The notes beneath the pieces are model-generated. The model saw nothing but the letters and a program-made list of their open reading frames with translations. It was not told where the DNA came from and did no database searches. Made by a program: the position numbers and the translations under genes. Of a stretch of DNA of 19,872 bases, positions 1 to 7,555 are shown in pieces (the stretch's first letter is position 1; each line of letters starts with the position of its first letter). The DNA comes from Bacteroidales bacterium (lineage in GTDB: Bacteria; Bacteroidota; Bacteroidia; Bacteroidales; F082): contig JAILDR010000102.1 of the NCBI GenBank assembly GCA_024689285.1, forward strand, positions 1-19,872, in the 5' to 3' direction.

Positions 1-51
1 GCTCGAAAAAAGGTGGTGGTGAACGTTGAATTTGTCTTTGCAGTCATTTAA
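1..51 (+). CDS. Possible 3' end of a plus-strand gene entering from the left
   Basis: Frame 1 is open from the window edge through 16 codons and stops at TAA 49-51; the other two plus frames stop within 30 bases. The residues are a run of valines with alternating polar residues, ending in VEFVFAVI. That is a beta-strand-like C-terminus, as many secreted or TonB-type proteins have. The stretch is too short to assign to a family, and it could be non-coding. If real, it converges on the S8 peptidase gene. Confidence 0.22.
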   Translation, partial: ARKKVVVNVEFVFAVI

Positions 52-89
52 GTAACTGTTCAACATTAAGCTACATGATTTTTGAAGCG

Positions 90-151
90 GGACTTGGGGA
101 CACGGGACAAAACCAATTGTCTCGCGTCTCGTGTCTCGTAGTCCCGAGTCC
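90..151. repeat. Imperfect inverted repeat made of short GGGACA / GTCTCG units
   Basis: Arm 90-109 and arm 132-151 are reverse-complementary at 15 of 20 positions. The left arm is made of GGGACTTG-GGGACAC-GGGACAA-like units. The right arm belongs to a 7-8 base tandem series (GTCTCGC, GTCTCGT, GTCTCGTA, GTCCCGA). The 11-base string ACACGGGACAA (100-110) recurs at 8947-8957 in the other hairpin region of the window. The element sits between a possible plus-strand gene end and the end of the minus-strand peptidase gene. It could act as a two-way terminator or be a dispersed intergenic repeat. Confidence 0.5.
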
Positions 152-244
152 AATATGCAAACTAAATTTGCTCATCTACTTAGTATTTCGTCTGTACTGG
201 AAAGGAGATATGCAAAATGATGCGTATTTTTCACGAAAATGCGG

Positions 245-2338
245 TTATTCCACCACAATTTTCCGCGTTTCGCCGCCCAATGTCACAAAATACAACCCTT
301 GAGGCAATTCCAACTTTTCCTTGCCTTCGATTTCCTTGGTCAGAATGGTCTGGCCGAGGGCGTTAGTGACGGTCATAGTGCCTGTGCCTTCAATGATTAC
401 AAATCTTTTGGCTGGATTGGGATAGATCTTGAAGATGCTTCTATGGTTTTCGCAAAGTTGGTCGTATGGCCTTGTGCAAAACACCGCTTCAGGACTTGTG
501 GGAGAGGCGTAATACGACCTTGTCTCTTTTTTGCGTTGCGTGAAAGTGTAAGATGTGTTCGGCGTAAGGCCTTCAAAAATCGGGGAATCTTGCCATTCAC
601 CACCGTTGATATTGTATTCGCAGCCTTCTTCAATAACAAGAGTGATGCTTGTTTCGGTGTTGCTCTCCATCAGCGGGGCTTCGGGCATTGCCTGTTCTGC
701 CTTTCGGACCGGGCCGACAAGAGGTGAAATTACGGTTCCCACACAATTCTCGGCAGTGACTTGCACGCAAATGTTCTCGTCAATGTCGTCCTCGGTCAAA
801 GTATAAGTCTGGAAAACAGCACCTTCAATGATAGTTGTGTCGCGTTTCCATTGGTAAGCCAATTCGCCCAAATCGGGGATGGATGGGATTGAACCCAACT
901 CGCATATAGCAGTCAGTGTGTGTCCGAAAACGGGTTCGCCGTCAATCTTGACCTCACCATTCAAAGTAGGCGTGGCTACGCCGTTTAATAAGTTCTCTAT
1001 CGCTCCGTAGGCGTTCAACCTTCTTCCCTCCGCTACCAAACCGTCGAGAGAAGGCAGATGGTCGGCACCATCGAAAAGGGATTGTCTCACTGAAAGACAG
1101 AAACTTGCGGGGTCGTTTTTGCAGGCCTGCATCATTTCCTCGGGCAGGGCGGCATACATCAGCGCAATGGTTCCGGAGACTTGCGGAGTGGCCATCGAGG
1201 TTCCTGTGGAGTTGCCATAGTTGCTGTTAGGCGTTGTGGAATAGATGCTTGTGCCGGGTGCGCCCAGGTCGATGTTTTCGATGCCATAGCCCGCGTTGCC
1301 ATATTTCACATCTTGCGAGGTGGTGTTGGTGATGCCTATCAGATAGTTGCCCGGGCAGGCAGACGGCACATCGCCGACCACATCGACATTCACGTTCAAG
1401 TTTGGGCCAGCGCCGCAACTCAATATGCCGACATTGCCCATCTCGTCGTACATTGAGCACCAGATGGGATAATCATCGGGATTGCCGTAATCGACGCCAA
1501 AGGATGAATTGGTGGCCACGATGAAAGAGCCTTCCTCGCCATTGGTTTCATTGTAGCGGGCACGCATTTCCAAAGCGTATGAATAGGCCTCCACCACGAT
1601 GGATTCGTTGCTTGAACTTCCGCAAATGGACATGACCTTCACGTTCCAGTTCACGCCGCAAACGCCTTTTCCGTTGTCGCCAACCGCTCCGATGATGCCC
1701 GAAACATGGGTGCCGTGGTGGTTGGCACCGACATTTCCATTGTGGTTGTAGGCATTCCAGCCACGATAGTCATCCACATAGCCGTTGCCGTCGTCATCGA
1801 TGCCGTTGTTGGGGATTTCACGGGTGTTTATCCAGCAATTCAGGTCTTCGTGACCCCAATCGGCACCGCCGTCGATGACGGCCACCACGATGGTGTCGCC
1901 TGTCGCCGTGACACCGCCCGTGGTGAACTCTTCCCAAGCCTGCGGCAGGCTCATAATGGCCGGTGCCCATTGTTGGCCGAAATAGGGGTCGTCAGGAATC
2001 GCCTCGCGCAGCGTGATGTTCGTATGGTTGTTCTGGATGACACGGACATCAGGATGCTTCCAAAGCCGCTCCATCTTCACTTCTCGTGATTCGGACTTGT
2101 CTGCAATTTCGAAAAGCCAGATATTCAGCCTTTTGGATAACATTCTTTTGGGCGAAATTCCCACATTCGAGTTGACGGCAAAAGCTGCAGCATCCACGCC
2201 TTGCTCCAACCAAATGATGAATTCGTTTTCCACGAAAGTCTCGTTTTCGGTCTTGGTGATTTGCTTTTGCCCGAAAGAAAACATAGGCAGCAACGCCATC
2301 GCCAAAACGATTGCTGATTTGATGATTGATGGTTTCAT
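245..2338 (-). CDS. Secreted S8-family (subtilisin-like) serine peptidase with T9SS C-terminal sorting domain
   Basis: This is a 697-residue exported protease. Residues 1-23 form a signal peptide (Lys-containing start, hydrophobic core, SFGQ). The subtilase domain spans about 115-450, with catalytic Asp156 (VVAVIDGG), His211 (HHGTHVSG) and Ser381 (GTSMATP). Asn313 in a GAGPN segment is the best candidate for the oxyanion-hole Asn. Residues about 455-545 look like an Ig-like or sorting-associated domain and about 550-625 like a fibronectin-type domain. The last about 65 residues (FKIYPNPA to GLYFVTL and RKIVVE) match a type A type IX secretion sorting domain, so export through the periplasm and release or anchoring at the cell surface is expected. 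The ATG at 2336-2338 directly begins the signal peptide. The gene stands alone. The substrate cannot be inferred. Confidence 0.93.
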   Translation of the reverse strand: MKPSIIKSAIVLAMALLPMFSFGQKQITKTENETFVENEFIIWLEQGVDAAAFAVNSNVGISPKRMLSKRLNIWLFEIADKSESREVKMERLWKHPDVRVIQNNHTNITLREAIPDDPYFGQQWAPAIMSLPQAWEEFTTGGVTATGDTIVVAVIDGGADWGHEDLNCWINTREIPNNGIDDDGNGYVDDYRGWNAYNHNGNVGANHHGTHVSGIIGAVGDNGKGVCGVNWNVKVMSICGSSSNESIVVEAYSYALEMRARYNETNGEEGSFIVATNSSFGVDYGNPDDYPIWCSMYDEMGNVGILSCGAGPNLNVNVDVVGDVPSACPGNYLIGITNTTSQDVKYGNAGYGIENIDLGAPGTSIYSTTPNSNYGNSTGTSMATPQVSGTIALMYAALPEEMMQACKNDPASFCLSVRQSLFDGADHLPSLDGLVAEGRRLNAYGAIENLLNGVATPTLNGEVKIDGEPVFGHTLTAICELGSIPSIPDLGELAYQWKRDTTIIEGAVFQTYTLTEDDIDENICVQVTAENCVGTVISPLVGPVRKAEQAMPEAPLMESNTETSITLVIEEGCEYNINGGEWQDSPIFEGLTPNTSYTFTQRKKETRSYYASPTSPEAVFCTRPYDQLCENHRSIFKIYPNPAKRFVIIEGTGTMTVTNALGQTILTKEIEGKEKLELPQGLYFVTLGGETRKIVVE

Positions 2339-2479
2339 TTATGATGTTGTTTTAGGGTTAAAATTGTGAATAGTTTTCAGTTGAAGAAAACAAGATTGAT
2401 AAGCTCAGGGGGGTAATTATGTTAGTGTGTTGATTTCTTGTTTTTTTAGTTCGTTGTTGGTTTGTTGGATTATTGATTA
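2339..2479. other. Intergenic region between the S8 peptidase and the DUF2442 gene
   Basis: This 141-base AT-rich stretch precedes the peptidase gene on the minus strand and follows the DUF2442 gene. No clean TAnnTTTG element was found upstream of the peptidase, so its promoter is not placed. No strong hairpin with a T-run was seen at the DUF2442 end. Confidence 0.4.
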
Positions 2480-2764
2480 TCAGTTTGCATTCGGCCATTC
2501 ATCGTCACAACACAATTCCAAGTTGCCAAAATAAAGTGCATTTATCGGAAAACTTAAATCGGCATGTTTGCCCCAAATGAGGTTGCCATTGCGTAGCCAA
2601 AATTTCTTGAACTCCGAGATTTTCTTATATTTGTTATATTGAGGATGAGGATGCTTTTCGAAAAAACCACTGAAATCAATAGTTTGGGTGCTGCCGTCAC
2701 TGAACAACAACGACAGCATCAAGCCATCCACATACTGTACATTATCAATACTAATCTGCTTCAT
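2480..2764 (-). CDS. DUF2442-domain protein
   Basis: A 94-residue small cytoplasmic protein. It opens with a beta-hairpin pattern (VQYVDGLMLSLLFSDGSTQTIDFSGFF) and has a central lysine-rich KYKKISEFKKFWL segment. This fits the DUF2442 fold, in which a short N-terminal sheet is followed by FKxFxLxxGNLxWxxxxDLxP-like text (here residues about 53-72, NLIWGKHADLSFPINALYFG). The molecular function of the family is unknown. The gene starts inside the stop codon of the DUF4160 gene (ATGA, 2761-2764), so the two are translationally coupled. DUF4160 and DUF2442 genes are often neighbours, and some predictions treat them as a toxin-antitoxin-like pair. That role is unproven here. Confidence 0.75.
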   Translation of the reverse strand: MKQISIDNVQYVDGLMLSLLFSDGSTQTIDFSGFFEKHPHPQYNKYKKISEFKKFWLRNGNLIWGKHADLSFPINALYFGNLELCCDDEWPNAN

Positions 2765-3059
2765 TTCAGCTTCGTTTTAATGTCCGTACATCTTACCCGT
2801 TTCTTATAGATGAAGAATGAAACCCATTTCTCCACAATCCCCTTCCAATACTTTTCAATAAACTCAATAGCTGTCCTTTCATCTTTACCCACCAATGGTT
2901 TCCCCTTATCTCTTTTCTTGATTTCAATCAACTCGCCATCCACAATTATCAAGTCAAAAATGGTCATTCGGTCTTGATGCTCAACATGAACATGGATGGC
3001 TCGTGCTCTTGGGAAAAGAACGAGAATATGAATCCAAAATAGGTATAAATATCAGGCAT
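2761..3059 (-). pseudogene. DUF4160-domain gene interrupted by a one-base deletion
   Basis: The open frame starting at ATG 2967 gives only 68 residues, the C-terminal part of a DUF4160 protein (TIFDLIIVDGELIEIKKR ... GIVEKWVSFF ... RVRCTDIKTKL). The missing N-terminus lies just upstream in another frame: ATG at 3059-3057 reads MPDIYTYFGFIFSFFSQEHEP and then runs into a stop. Shifting frame at about 2998/2997 restores IHVHVEHQDRMTIFDL, which joins exactly to the downstream frame. This is the expected family text (EHEPIHVHVEH), so one base of a Pro codon (CCN) has been lost. The full product would be about 99 residues. It is either a recent frameshift mutation or a sequencing/assembly error. 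Its stop codon overlaps the DUF2442 start. Confidence 0.82.
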
Positions 3060-3088
3060 AGCTATTATATTTGAGGTTTTTCCATCCG

Positions 3089-3096
3089 CAAAAATA
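3089..3096 (-). promoter_or_regulatory. Candidate Bacteroidota -7 element for the DUF4160/DUF2442 pair
   Basis: Read on the minus strand the bases are TATTTTTG, a match to TAnnTTTG, 30 bases upstream of the intact ATG at 3059. A convincing -33 TTG at the right spacing was not found. The position supports the longer, frameshifted DUF4160 reading as the original gene. Confidence 0.4.
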
Positions 3097-3135
3097 GCAA
3101 AAATTCCGAAAACCAGTAGTTTTCACTCCAACTTT

Positions 3136-3984
3136 TCACGAAATCGCCACCTCAATCCATCGTCCATCCTTGAAATTGACCACACTTCGGTAGCCTGCCT
3201 TCTTCAAGGCTTTTTCGGCGGAGTCAAACTCCAACGAGATTTCGCTGAAGTGGTGTGCGTCGGCGGAGATGATAGCGGGAATGCCCATCTTGCATGCTTC
3301 TTGCATCAGCCAAGGCGAAGGATAGAAGCCGTTGTAGCGTTTCTTGTAGATGCCTCGTGTGTTGACTTCCATCACGAGACCTTTTTCGCGGATGAGGTCG
3401 AGGGTCTCTAAAGCCAATTTGTGGTACCAGGTTTCGTCTTCGTGGAAATATCTGTCGCGGTTGTGCATCTTGATTTTGTCGAAATGGGCGATGATGTCGA
3501 ACTGCTCGTTTTCAATCATCTCGTTTGATTGCTCGAAAAACCGGCGAACGGCACGACGGATGTCACCATCAAAGAACTTTTGAAGACCCTCGTCATAGAC
3601 TTCCCATTTGGGGCCGTCGATGAACCAAATCTCGTCAGGGTTGGCTGATTGGCCCACCAGATGCACCCCACCAATTAGATAATCAAGGTGATACTTCTCC
3701 TTGGTTATGGAAAAGGGTTCCGAGGTGTTTGTGATGTAATCCGCTTCCAAAGCGCAATACAAGGCGATTTTGCCCTTGAATTCTTCCTTCAGTAGGGCAA
3801 TTTCCGACACATAGCGAGGCATGTCGGCCTCCTTGACGGAGAAATTATTGTCGAATGGCAAAGGGCTGTGCTCAGAAAAACCGAGCGAAGTAAACCCTTG
3901 TCGGACGGCTTCTTCCACGATTTCTTTAGGTTGAGATTTGCCGTCGCTGTAAATGCTATGGGTGTGAAGATTAAAGTTCTGCAT
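3136..3984 (-). CDS. PHP-domain phosphatase, HisJ/HisK-type histidinol-phosphatase family
   Basis: A 282-residue cytoplasmic metal-dependent hydrolase. PHP signature motifs occur in order: HTHSIYSDG (His7, His9, Asp14), FSEHS (Glu38, His39), LEADY (Glu80), GGVHLV (His108), an IIAHFDKIK segment near residue 165, a MEVNTRG segment, and SADAHH near the C-terminus. The family hydrolyses histidinol phosphate in histidine synthesis, and this length is usual for HisJ-type enzymes. No other his gene is nearby, so another phosphoester substrate is possible. The ATG lies 14 bases inside the end of the methyltransferase gene, so the two are probably co-transcribed and translationally coupled. Confidence 0.85.
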   Translation of the reverse strand: MQNFNLHTHSIYSDGKSQPKEIVEEAVRQGFTSLGFSEHSPLPFDNNFSVKEADMPRYVSEIALLKEEFKGKIALYCALEADYITNTSEPFSITKEKYHLDYLIGGVHLVGQSANPDEIWFIDGPKWEVYDEGLQKFFDGDIRRAVRRFFEQSNEMIENEQFDIIAHFDKIKMHNRDRYFHEDETWYHKLALETLDLIREKGLVMEVNTRGIYKKRYNGFYPSPWLMQEACKMGIPAIISADAHHFSEISLEFDSAEKALKKAGYRSVVNFKDGRWIEVAIS

Positions 3985-5155
3985 CGTCTTGGTTTTGAGC
4001 GTCGCGTGCTTTTTTGTCTTTCATGGAGCCTTCAAAGATGTCGAAACATACGAAGCGGCACTCCAAAGGTCCGTTCCAAATCGGGATTTTCACTAAGGGC
4101 TTCAGCCCCACATGGCGCAGAGCCACAGCATCGTCGGTAATCAGCCAGCACTTGAACCCTTGGAAATTATGCTTCAGAGTGCGGCCAATTTCAGCATACA
4201 GCTCGTCGATGTCGTCCTCTTCGAGACGGTCGCCGTAGGGTGGGTTGATGATCATGATGCCACCGCCTTCGGGAGGGGTAAGGTCGTTCATGTCTTTTTT
4301 CATCAAGTGGATGTCGTGCTGCAAATGGGCATAATTGATGTTGCCTTCGGCAATGGCGACAGCCTTTGGCGAGCGGTCGGAAGCCCAAATCTCATAGTCG
4401 AAGTCACAAATCTTGTCGTCGGCTTCTTGTTTGACGCGCTGCCACAGTTCGGCATCGTAGTCGTCCCATTTCATGAAGCCGAACTCCTTGCGGTAGTAGC
4501 CTGCCGGTATCTTCATGGCATACATTGCTGCCTCGATGGGAATGGTGCCCGAGCCGCACATGCAGTCCAGAAAATTGCAGTCGGCTTTCCAGCCGGTGAG
4601 TTGAATCAAGCCGGCAGCCAGAACCTCGTTCATCGGGGCTTTGTCGACCTGCTTGCGGTAGCCTCGGTGGTGCAACGACTCGCCTGAACTGTCGAACAGA
4701 ATGGTCACTTTGTCCTCGCGGATGTGCAAGTTGATGCGCAGGTCGGGGTTTAAGGTGTTGATATTCGGTCGGATGCCATACACCTCGCGGAACTGGTCGA
4801 CGATGGCGTCTTTCATCTTCAGGCTGGCGTACTGTGAGTGGGTGAAATAACGTCCGCTGGTCACGGCGTCAATGCAGAAAGTTTGGTCGGTGCGAATCAG
4901 TTCGAACCAGTTGATTTCCTGCACTTTCTTATAGAGGTCGTCTTCGTTTCGCGCAAAGAAACTTTTGTAAGGTTTCAGCACCTTCAAGGCGGTGCGTACT
5001 TCATAGTTGATTCGGTACATGAGTTCCTTGTTGCCTTCGCAAATGACGGCACGGTGCATGGGACGCACGTTTTTGGCCCCTAAAGCCTTGATTTCCTCGA
5101 CGAGAACGTCCTCGAGACCGGCTGCGGTTTTCGTGATAAGTTGATAGTTTTCCAC
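3971..5155 (-). CDS. THUMP-domain class I SAM-dependent RNA methyltransferase (RlmL/YcbY N-terminal-type)
   Basis: A 394-residue enzyme of the RlmL-like family, which makes m2G in large-subunit rRNA. The N-terminal ferredoxin-like part and THUMP domain cover about residues 1-155 (start ENYQLITKTAAGLEDVL). The Rossmann methyltransferase domain follows, with SAM-binding motif DCMCGSGTIPIEAA at 197-210, an acidic WASD at 257-260, and the catalytic motif NPPYGDRL at 304-311. The RlmK half found in E. coli RlmL is absent, as in many bacteria. The GTG at 5155-5153 is preferred over an upstream in-frame start at 5236. It begins exactly where the family homology begins, and a -7 promoter element lies at 5180-5173, inside the longer reading. 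The C-terminal about 20 residues are charged and overlap the next gene. Confidence 0.88.
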   Translation of the reverse strand: MENYQLITKTAAGLEDVLVEEIKALGAKNVRPMHRAVICEGNKELMYRINYEVRTALKVLKPYKSFFARNEDDLYKKVQEINWFELIRTDQTFCIDAVTSGRYFTHSQYASLKMKDAIVDQFREVYGIRPNINTLNPDLRINLHIREDKVTILFDSSGESLHHRGYRKQVDKAPMNEVLAAGLIQLTGWKADCNFLDCMCGSGTIPIEAAMYAMKIPAGYYRKEFGFMKWDDYDAELWQRVKQEADDKICDFDYEIWASDRSPKAVAIAEGNINYAHLQHDIHLMKKDMNDLTPPEGGGIMIINPPYGDRLEEDDIDELYAEIGRTLKHNFQGFKCWLITDDAVALRHVGLKPLVKIPIWNGPLECRFVCFDIFEGSMKDKKARDAQNQDDAEL

Positions 5156-5172
5156 AGTTTTGAAATTTTTGG

Positions 5173-5223
5173 CAAAGTTACGGTTAATTATTGAATTGGT
5201 GTCAATGAAATTGTTTAACTTTG
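5173..5223. promoter_or_regulatory. Symmetric divergent promoter pair between the methyltransferase and GH3 genes
   Basis: The plus strand carries TAACTTTG at 5216-5223 and the minus strand carries the identical TAACTTTG at 5180-5173. Both match the Bacteroidota -7 consensus TAnnTTTG. Each has a TTGA 22 bases upstream (plus 5191-5194; minus 5205-5202), close to the -33 TTG position but slightly long. The arrangement is a near-symmetric inverted repeat, so both operons may share control. Predicted leaders are short: about 10 bases to the GTG on the minus side and about 20 bases to the ATG on the plus side. Confidence 0.6.
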
Positions 5224-5249
5224 CCCCCAAAATCAAAAACAGAAATCAC

Positions 5250-6803
5250 ATGGCTATACCTGTTGTAGGAGCAATCATTAAGGCGGCCGCCGAAATCAAG
5301 AACGTTCCGGTTGAGATACGCCAAAACCATACCGACCCCATCCGCGCCCAAAAACGTGAGCTGCGCAAGCTGTTGACCAAAGCACAATTCACGGAGTTCG
5401 GCAAGTTTTACCATTTTGATGAAATACTCCTGTCAGGAAATTTCATGGAAGAATTCCGCAAGCGCGTCCCCGTGTTTGATTATAACAAGATGCACGACGA
5501 ATGGTGGCACCTCAATCTACAAGGCAAGCGCAACATTGCCTGGCCTGGTAAAATAAAGTATTTCGCACTCTCTTCAGGCACGTCAGAGGCTGCCAGCAAA
5601 TACATTCCCATCACCCGTGCACTCAACAATTCTATCACGCGAGCCAGCATCCGCCAATTGGTTTCAGCCACTCGTTACGACTTCCCCGTCGGGTTCTACA
5701 ACCGAGGCATCCTGATGATTGGCGGCAGCACCGACCTGCAATACAACAAAGAATACGGCTACTATGCGGGCGACCTTTCCGGCATCTCGGCTGGTAAGAT
5801 CCCGTCGTGGTTCGAGTATTTCTACAAACCCGGACAGAAAATCTCAAAGATTAAGGACTGGGGTGAGAAGATGGACCTTATGGTGAAAGAAGCTCCCAAG
5901 TGGGACATCGGCGTCATTGTGGGTGTGCCGGCATGGGTGCAGATTCTGCTTGAACGCATTATCAAGGAATACCACCTCAACACTATCCATGATTTATGGC
6001 CTAATCTGGCTGTTTATGTCCATAGTGGTGTGGCCTTTGCGCCTTACGAAAAGAGCTTCGAACGGATTTTCGGCAAGGAGGTGCTTTTTGTTGAAAGCTA
6101 CTTGGCCTCAGAGGGTTATATAGCCTATCAGGTTGACTTGAAGAAGCGCGTCATGCAGCTGTTGGTCGACAATGGCATCTATTTCGAGTTTGTTCCCTTT
6201 AACGGGGAGAATTTCGACGAGAACGGCAGCATTGTTGAGTGCCCCAAGACCTTGATGCTTTCTGAAGTGGAAGAGAACAAGGAATACGCTATCCTGTTGT
6301 CGACCTGCGCTGGCACTTGGCGCTATCTTATTGGCGACACCATCAAATTCCTCAACAAAGTGAATTGCGAAATCGCCATCACAGGTCGCACCAAACAATT
6401 CCTGAGCATCACCGGCGAGCACCTGTCGCAAGACAACATGACCCGTGCCGTCGAGATGATGGCGGAAAAGCTTGGTGTCACCATTACGGAATTCACAGTA
6501 GCCGGTATCCGTCACGACACGATGTATGCCCATCACTGGTATCTCGGCTGCGACGAGACCATCGACAAGCAGCAAGCCATCAAACTGATTGACGAGAACC
6601 TCTGCCAGCTCAACGACGACTATGCCGTGGAACGCACCCAGGCCATCAAAGAGCTGTTCATTGATGTGTTGCCCACCAAGTACTTCTATGAGTTCATGGA
6701 ACAAAAAATCGGCAAATGGGGCGGCGCCACCAAATTCCCGCGCGTGATGAAGGGCAAACGGCTTGAACTTTGGGAAGAGTATGTACAAAGTCTGAAAGCA
6801 TAA
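5250..6803 (+). CDS. GH3-family acyl-adenylate-forming enzyme
   Basis: A 517-residue member of the ANL (adenylating) superfamily, bacterial GH3 branch. These proteins are related to plant auxin/jasmonate-amido synthetases that activate a carboxylic acid with ATP and then conjugate it. Visible motifs are LSSGTSEAASKYIPIT (phosphate-binding loop, residues 107-122), SYLASEGYIA (283-291), TWRYLIGDTIKF (356-367, with the ribose-binding Asp363), GRTKQFLSITGEHLSQ (379-394, hinge), and a C-terminal Lys-rich segment carrying candidate catalytic lysines. The ATG at 5250 follows a TAACTTTG -7 element and begins the family homology. The natural acid and acceptor in Bacteroidota are not established. The gene lies 5 bases ahead of a LysE-type exporter, which could export an amino-acid-like product; that link is inference. 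Confidence 0.87.
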   Translation: MAIPVVGAIIKAAAEIKNVPVEIRQNHTDPIRAQKRELRKLLTKAQFTEFGKFYHFDEILLSGNFMEEFRKRVPVFDYNKMHDEWWHLNLQGKRNIAWPGKIKYFALSSGTSEAASKYIPITRALNNSITRASIRQLVSATRYDFPVGFYNRGILMIGGSTDLQYNKEYGYYAGDLSGISAGKIPSWFEYFYKPGQKISKIKDWGEKMDLMVKEAPKWDIGVIVGVPAWVQILLERIIKEYHLNTIHDLWPNLAVYVHSGVAFAPYEKSFERIFGKEVLFVESYLASEGYIAYQVDLKKRVMQLLVDNGIYFEFVPFNGENFDENGSIVECPKTLMLSEVEENKEYAILLSTCAGTWRYLIGDTIKFLNKVNCEIAITGRTKQFLSITGEHLSQDNMTRAVEMMAEKLGVTITEFTVAGIRHDTMYAHHWYLGCDETIDKQQAIKLIDENLCQLNDDYAVERTQAIKELFIDVLPTKYFYEFMEQKIGKWGGATKFPRVMKGKRLELWEEYVQSLKA

Positions 6804-6808
6804 AGCCA

Positions 6809-7540
6809 ATGGATAATACTTCGGATATTTTCGACAGGATGCCTGAGTTCAGCCGTATCGGCTCGTTCAGTTTTCTGTTTTGGGCCATTCTGATAGGTCT
6901 GTTCCTGTCGATAGTTGTCAACATGGGGCCAGCCTTCATCACTTTGATGCAGACTAGTCTCCATCGGGGCTTCCGTTCTGCGGCGTGGTTCGCTACAGGT
7001 GTGATTCTCAACGATGCTATGGTGGTATCCATCTGCGTTTTGTCTTCAGTACAAGTCGTGATGAGGTCTTCCCATGAGGCCGCGTTGGCATGTGTTGGTG
7101 CAGGCATTGTTTTGCTGTTGTTTGGTGTCTTCACTTACCGAAAAAAAGTAAAAGACCGCCAAGAGCGGGACGAATACATTGAGAAACGCGCCAACGAAGT
7201 GCTGAAAGAGCAGGAGGATAAGCCCGCATGGTTTGTTTTTCTCGCCAAGGGCTTTGTGCTCAATATCCTAAATCCATTCGTTTGGATTTTCTGGTTTTCG
7301 GCAGTAGCTATGGTGGCAGGCAACATGGGTGGCAACAAGGTGAGCACCATTGTGTTTTTTGCCGTCATTTTGGGCACCACGCTCCTTATGGAGCTGCTGA
7401 AAGCATGGGGTGCAGCCAAGTTGAAGAGATTCCTCAATGCCGATCGCACCGTTATTATTAATAAGGTGGCGGGGGGGTTATTAATGCTATGCGGTGCCTA
7501 TTTCATTATTTTCAAGGGAATTGTAGGCATTATCAAATAA
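6809..7540 (+). CDS. LysE-family amino-acid/metabolite exporter
   Basis: A 243-residue inner-membrane protein. Hydrophobic segments lie at about 20-40, 60-82, 90-109, 146-170, 178-196 and 218-240, with a charged cytoplasmic loop at 111-139. The NMGPAFITLMQTSLHRGF segment (about 38-55) and the LNILNPFVWIFWFS segment (about 151-164, with conserved Asn-Pro) are LysE-superfamily hallmarks. The family exports amino acids or related small molecules. The substrate cannot be read from sequence. The ATG at 6809 lies 5 bases after the GH3 stop codon, so the two are probably one transcript; an upstream in-frame ATG at 6770 would overlap GH3 and is less likely. Confidence 0.85.
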   Translation: MDNTSDIFDRMPEFSRIGSFSFLFWAILIGLFLSIVVNMGPAFITLMQTSLHRGFRSAAWFATGVILNDAMVVSICVLSSVQVVMRSSHEAALACVGAGIVLLLFGVFTYRKKVKDRQERDEYIEKRANEVLKEQEDKPAWFVFLAKGFVLNILNPFVWIFWFSAVAMVAGNMGGNKVSTIVFFAVILGTTLLMELLKAWGAAKLKRFLNADRTVIINKVAGGLLMLCGAYFIIFKGIVGIIK

Positions 7541-7555
7541 CGGATTGATTAAACG

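Noticed and set aside
201..220. AAAGGAGATATGCAAAATG, a strong Shine-Dalgarno-like string before ATG codons on the plus strand
   Set aside because: The frames that follow are short (about 30 and 49 codons), lie antisense to the end of the peptidase gene and show no protein-like features. Bacteroidota also rely little on such sites.
221..243. Possible terminator hairpin after the S8 peptidase gene (GCGTATTTTTCACGAAAATGCG)
   Set aside because: Only the ATTTT/AAAAT part pairs; the GCG ends are not complementary to each other, so the stem is too weak.
1390..1460. Apparent loss of the oxyanion-hole Asn in the S8 peptidase (GAGPN instead of AAGN)
   Set aside because: Aligning from the conserved VDVVGD segment places Asn313 at the expected position, so the enzyme is probably active.
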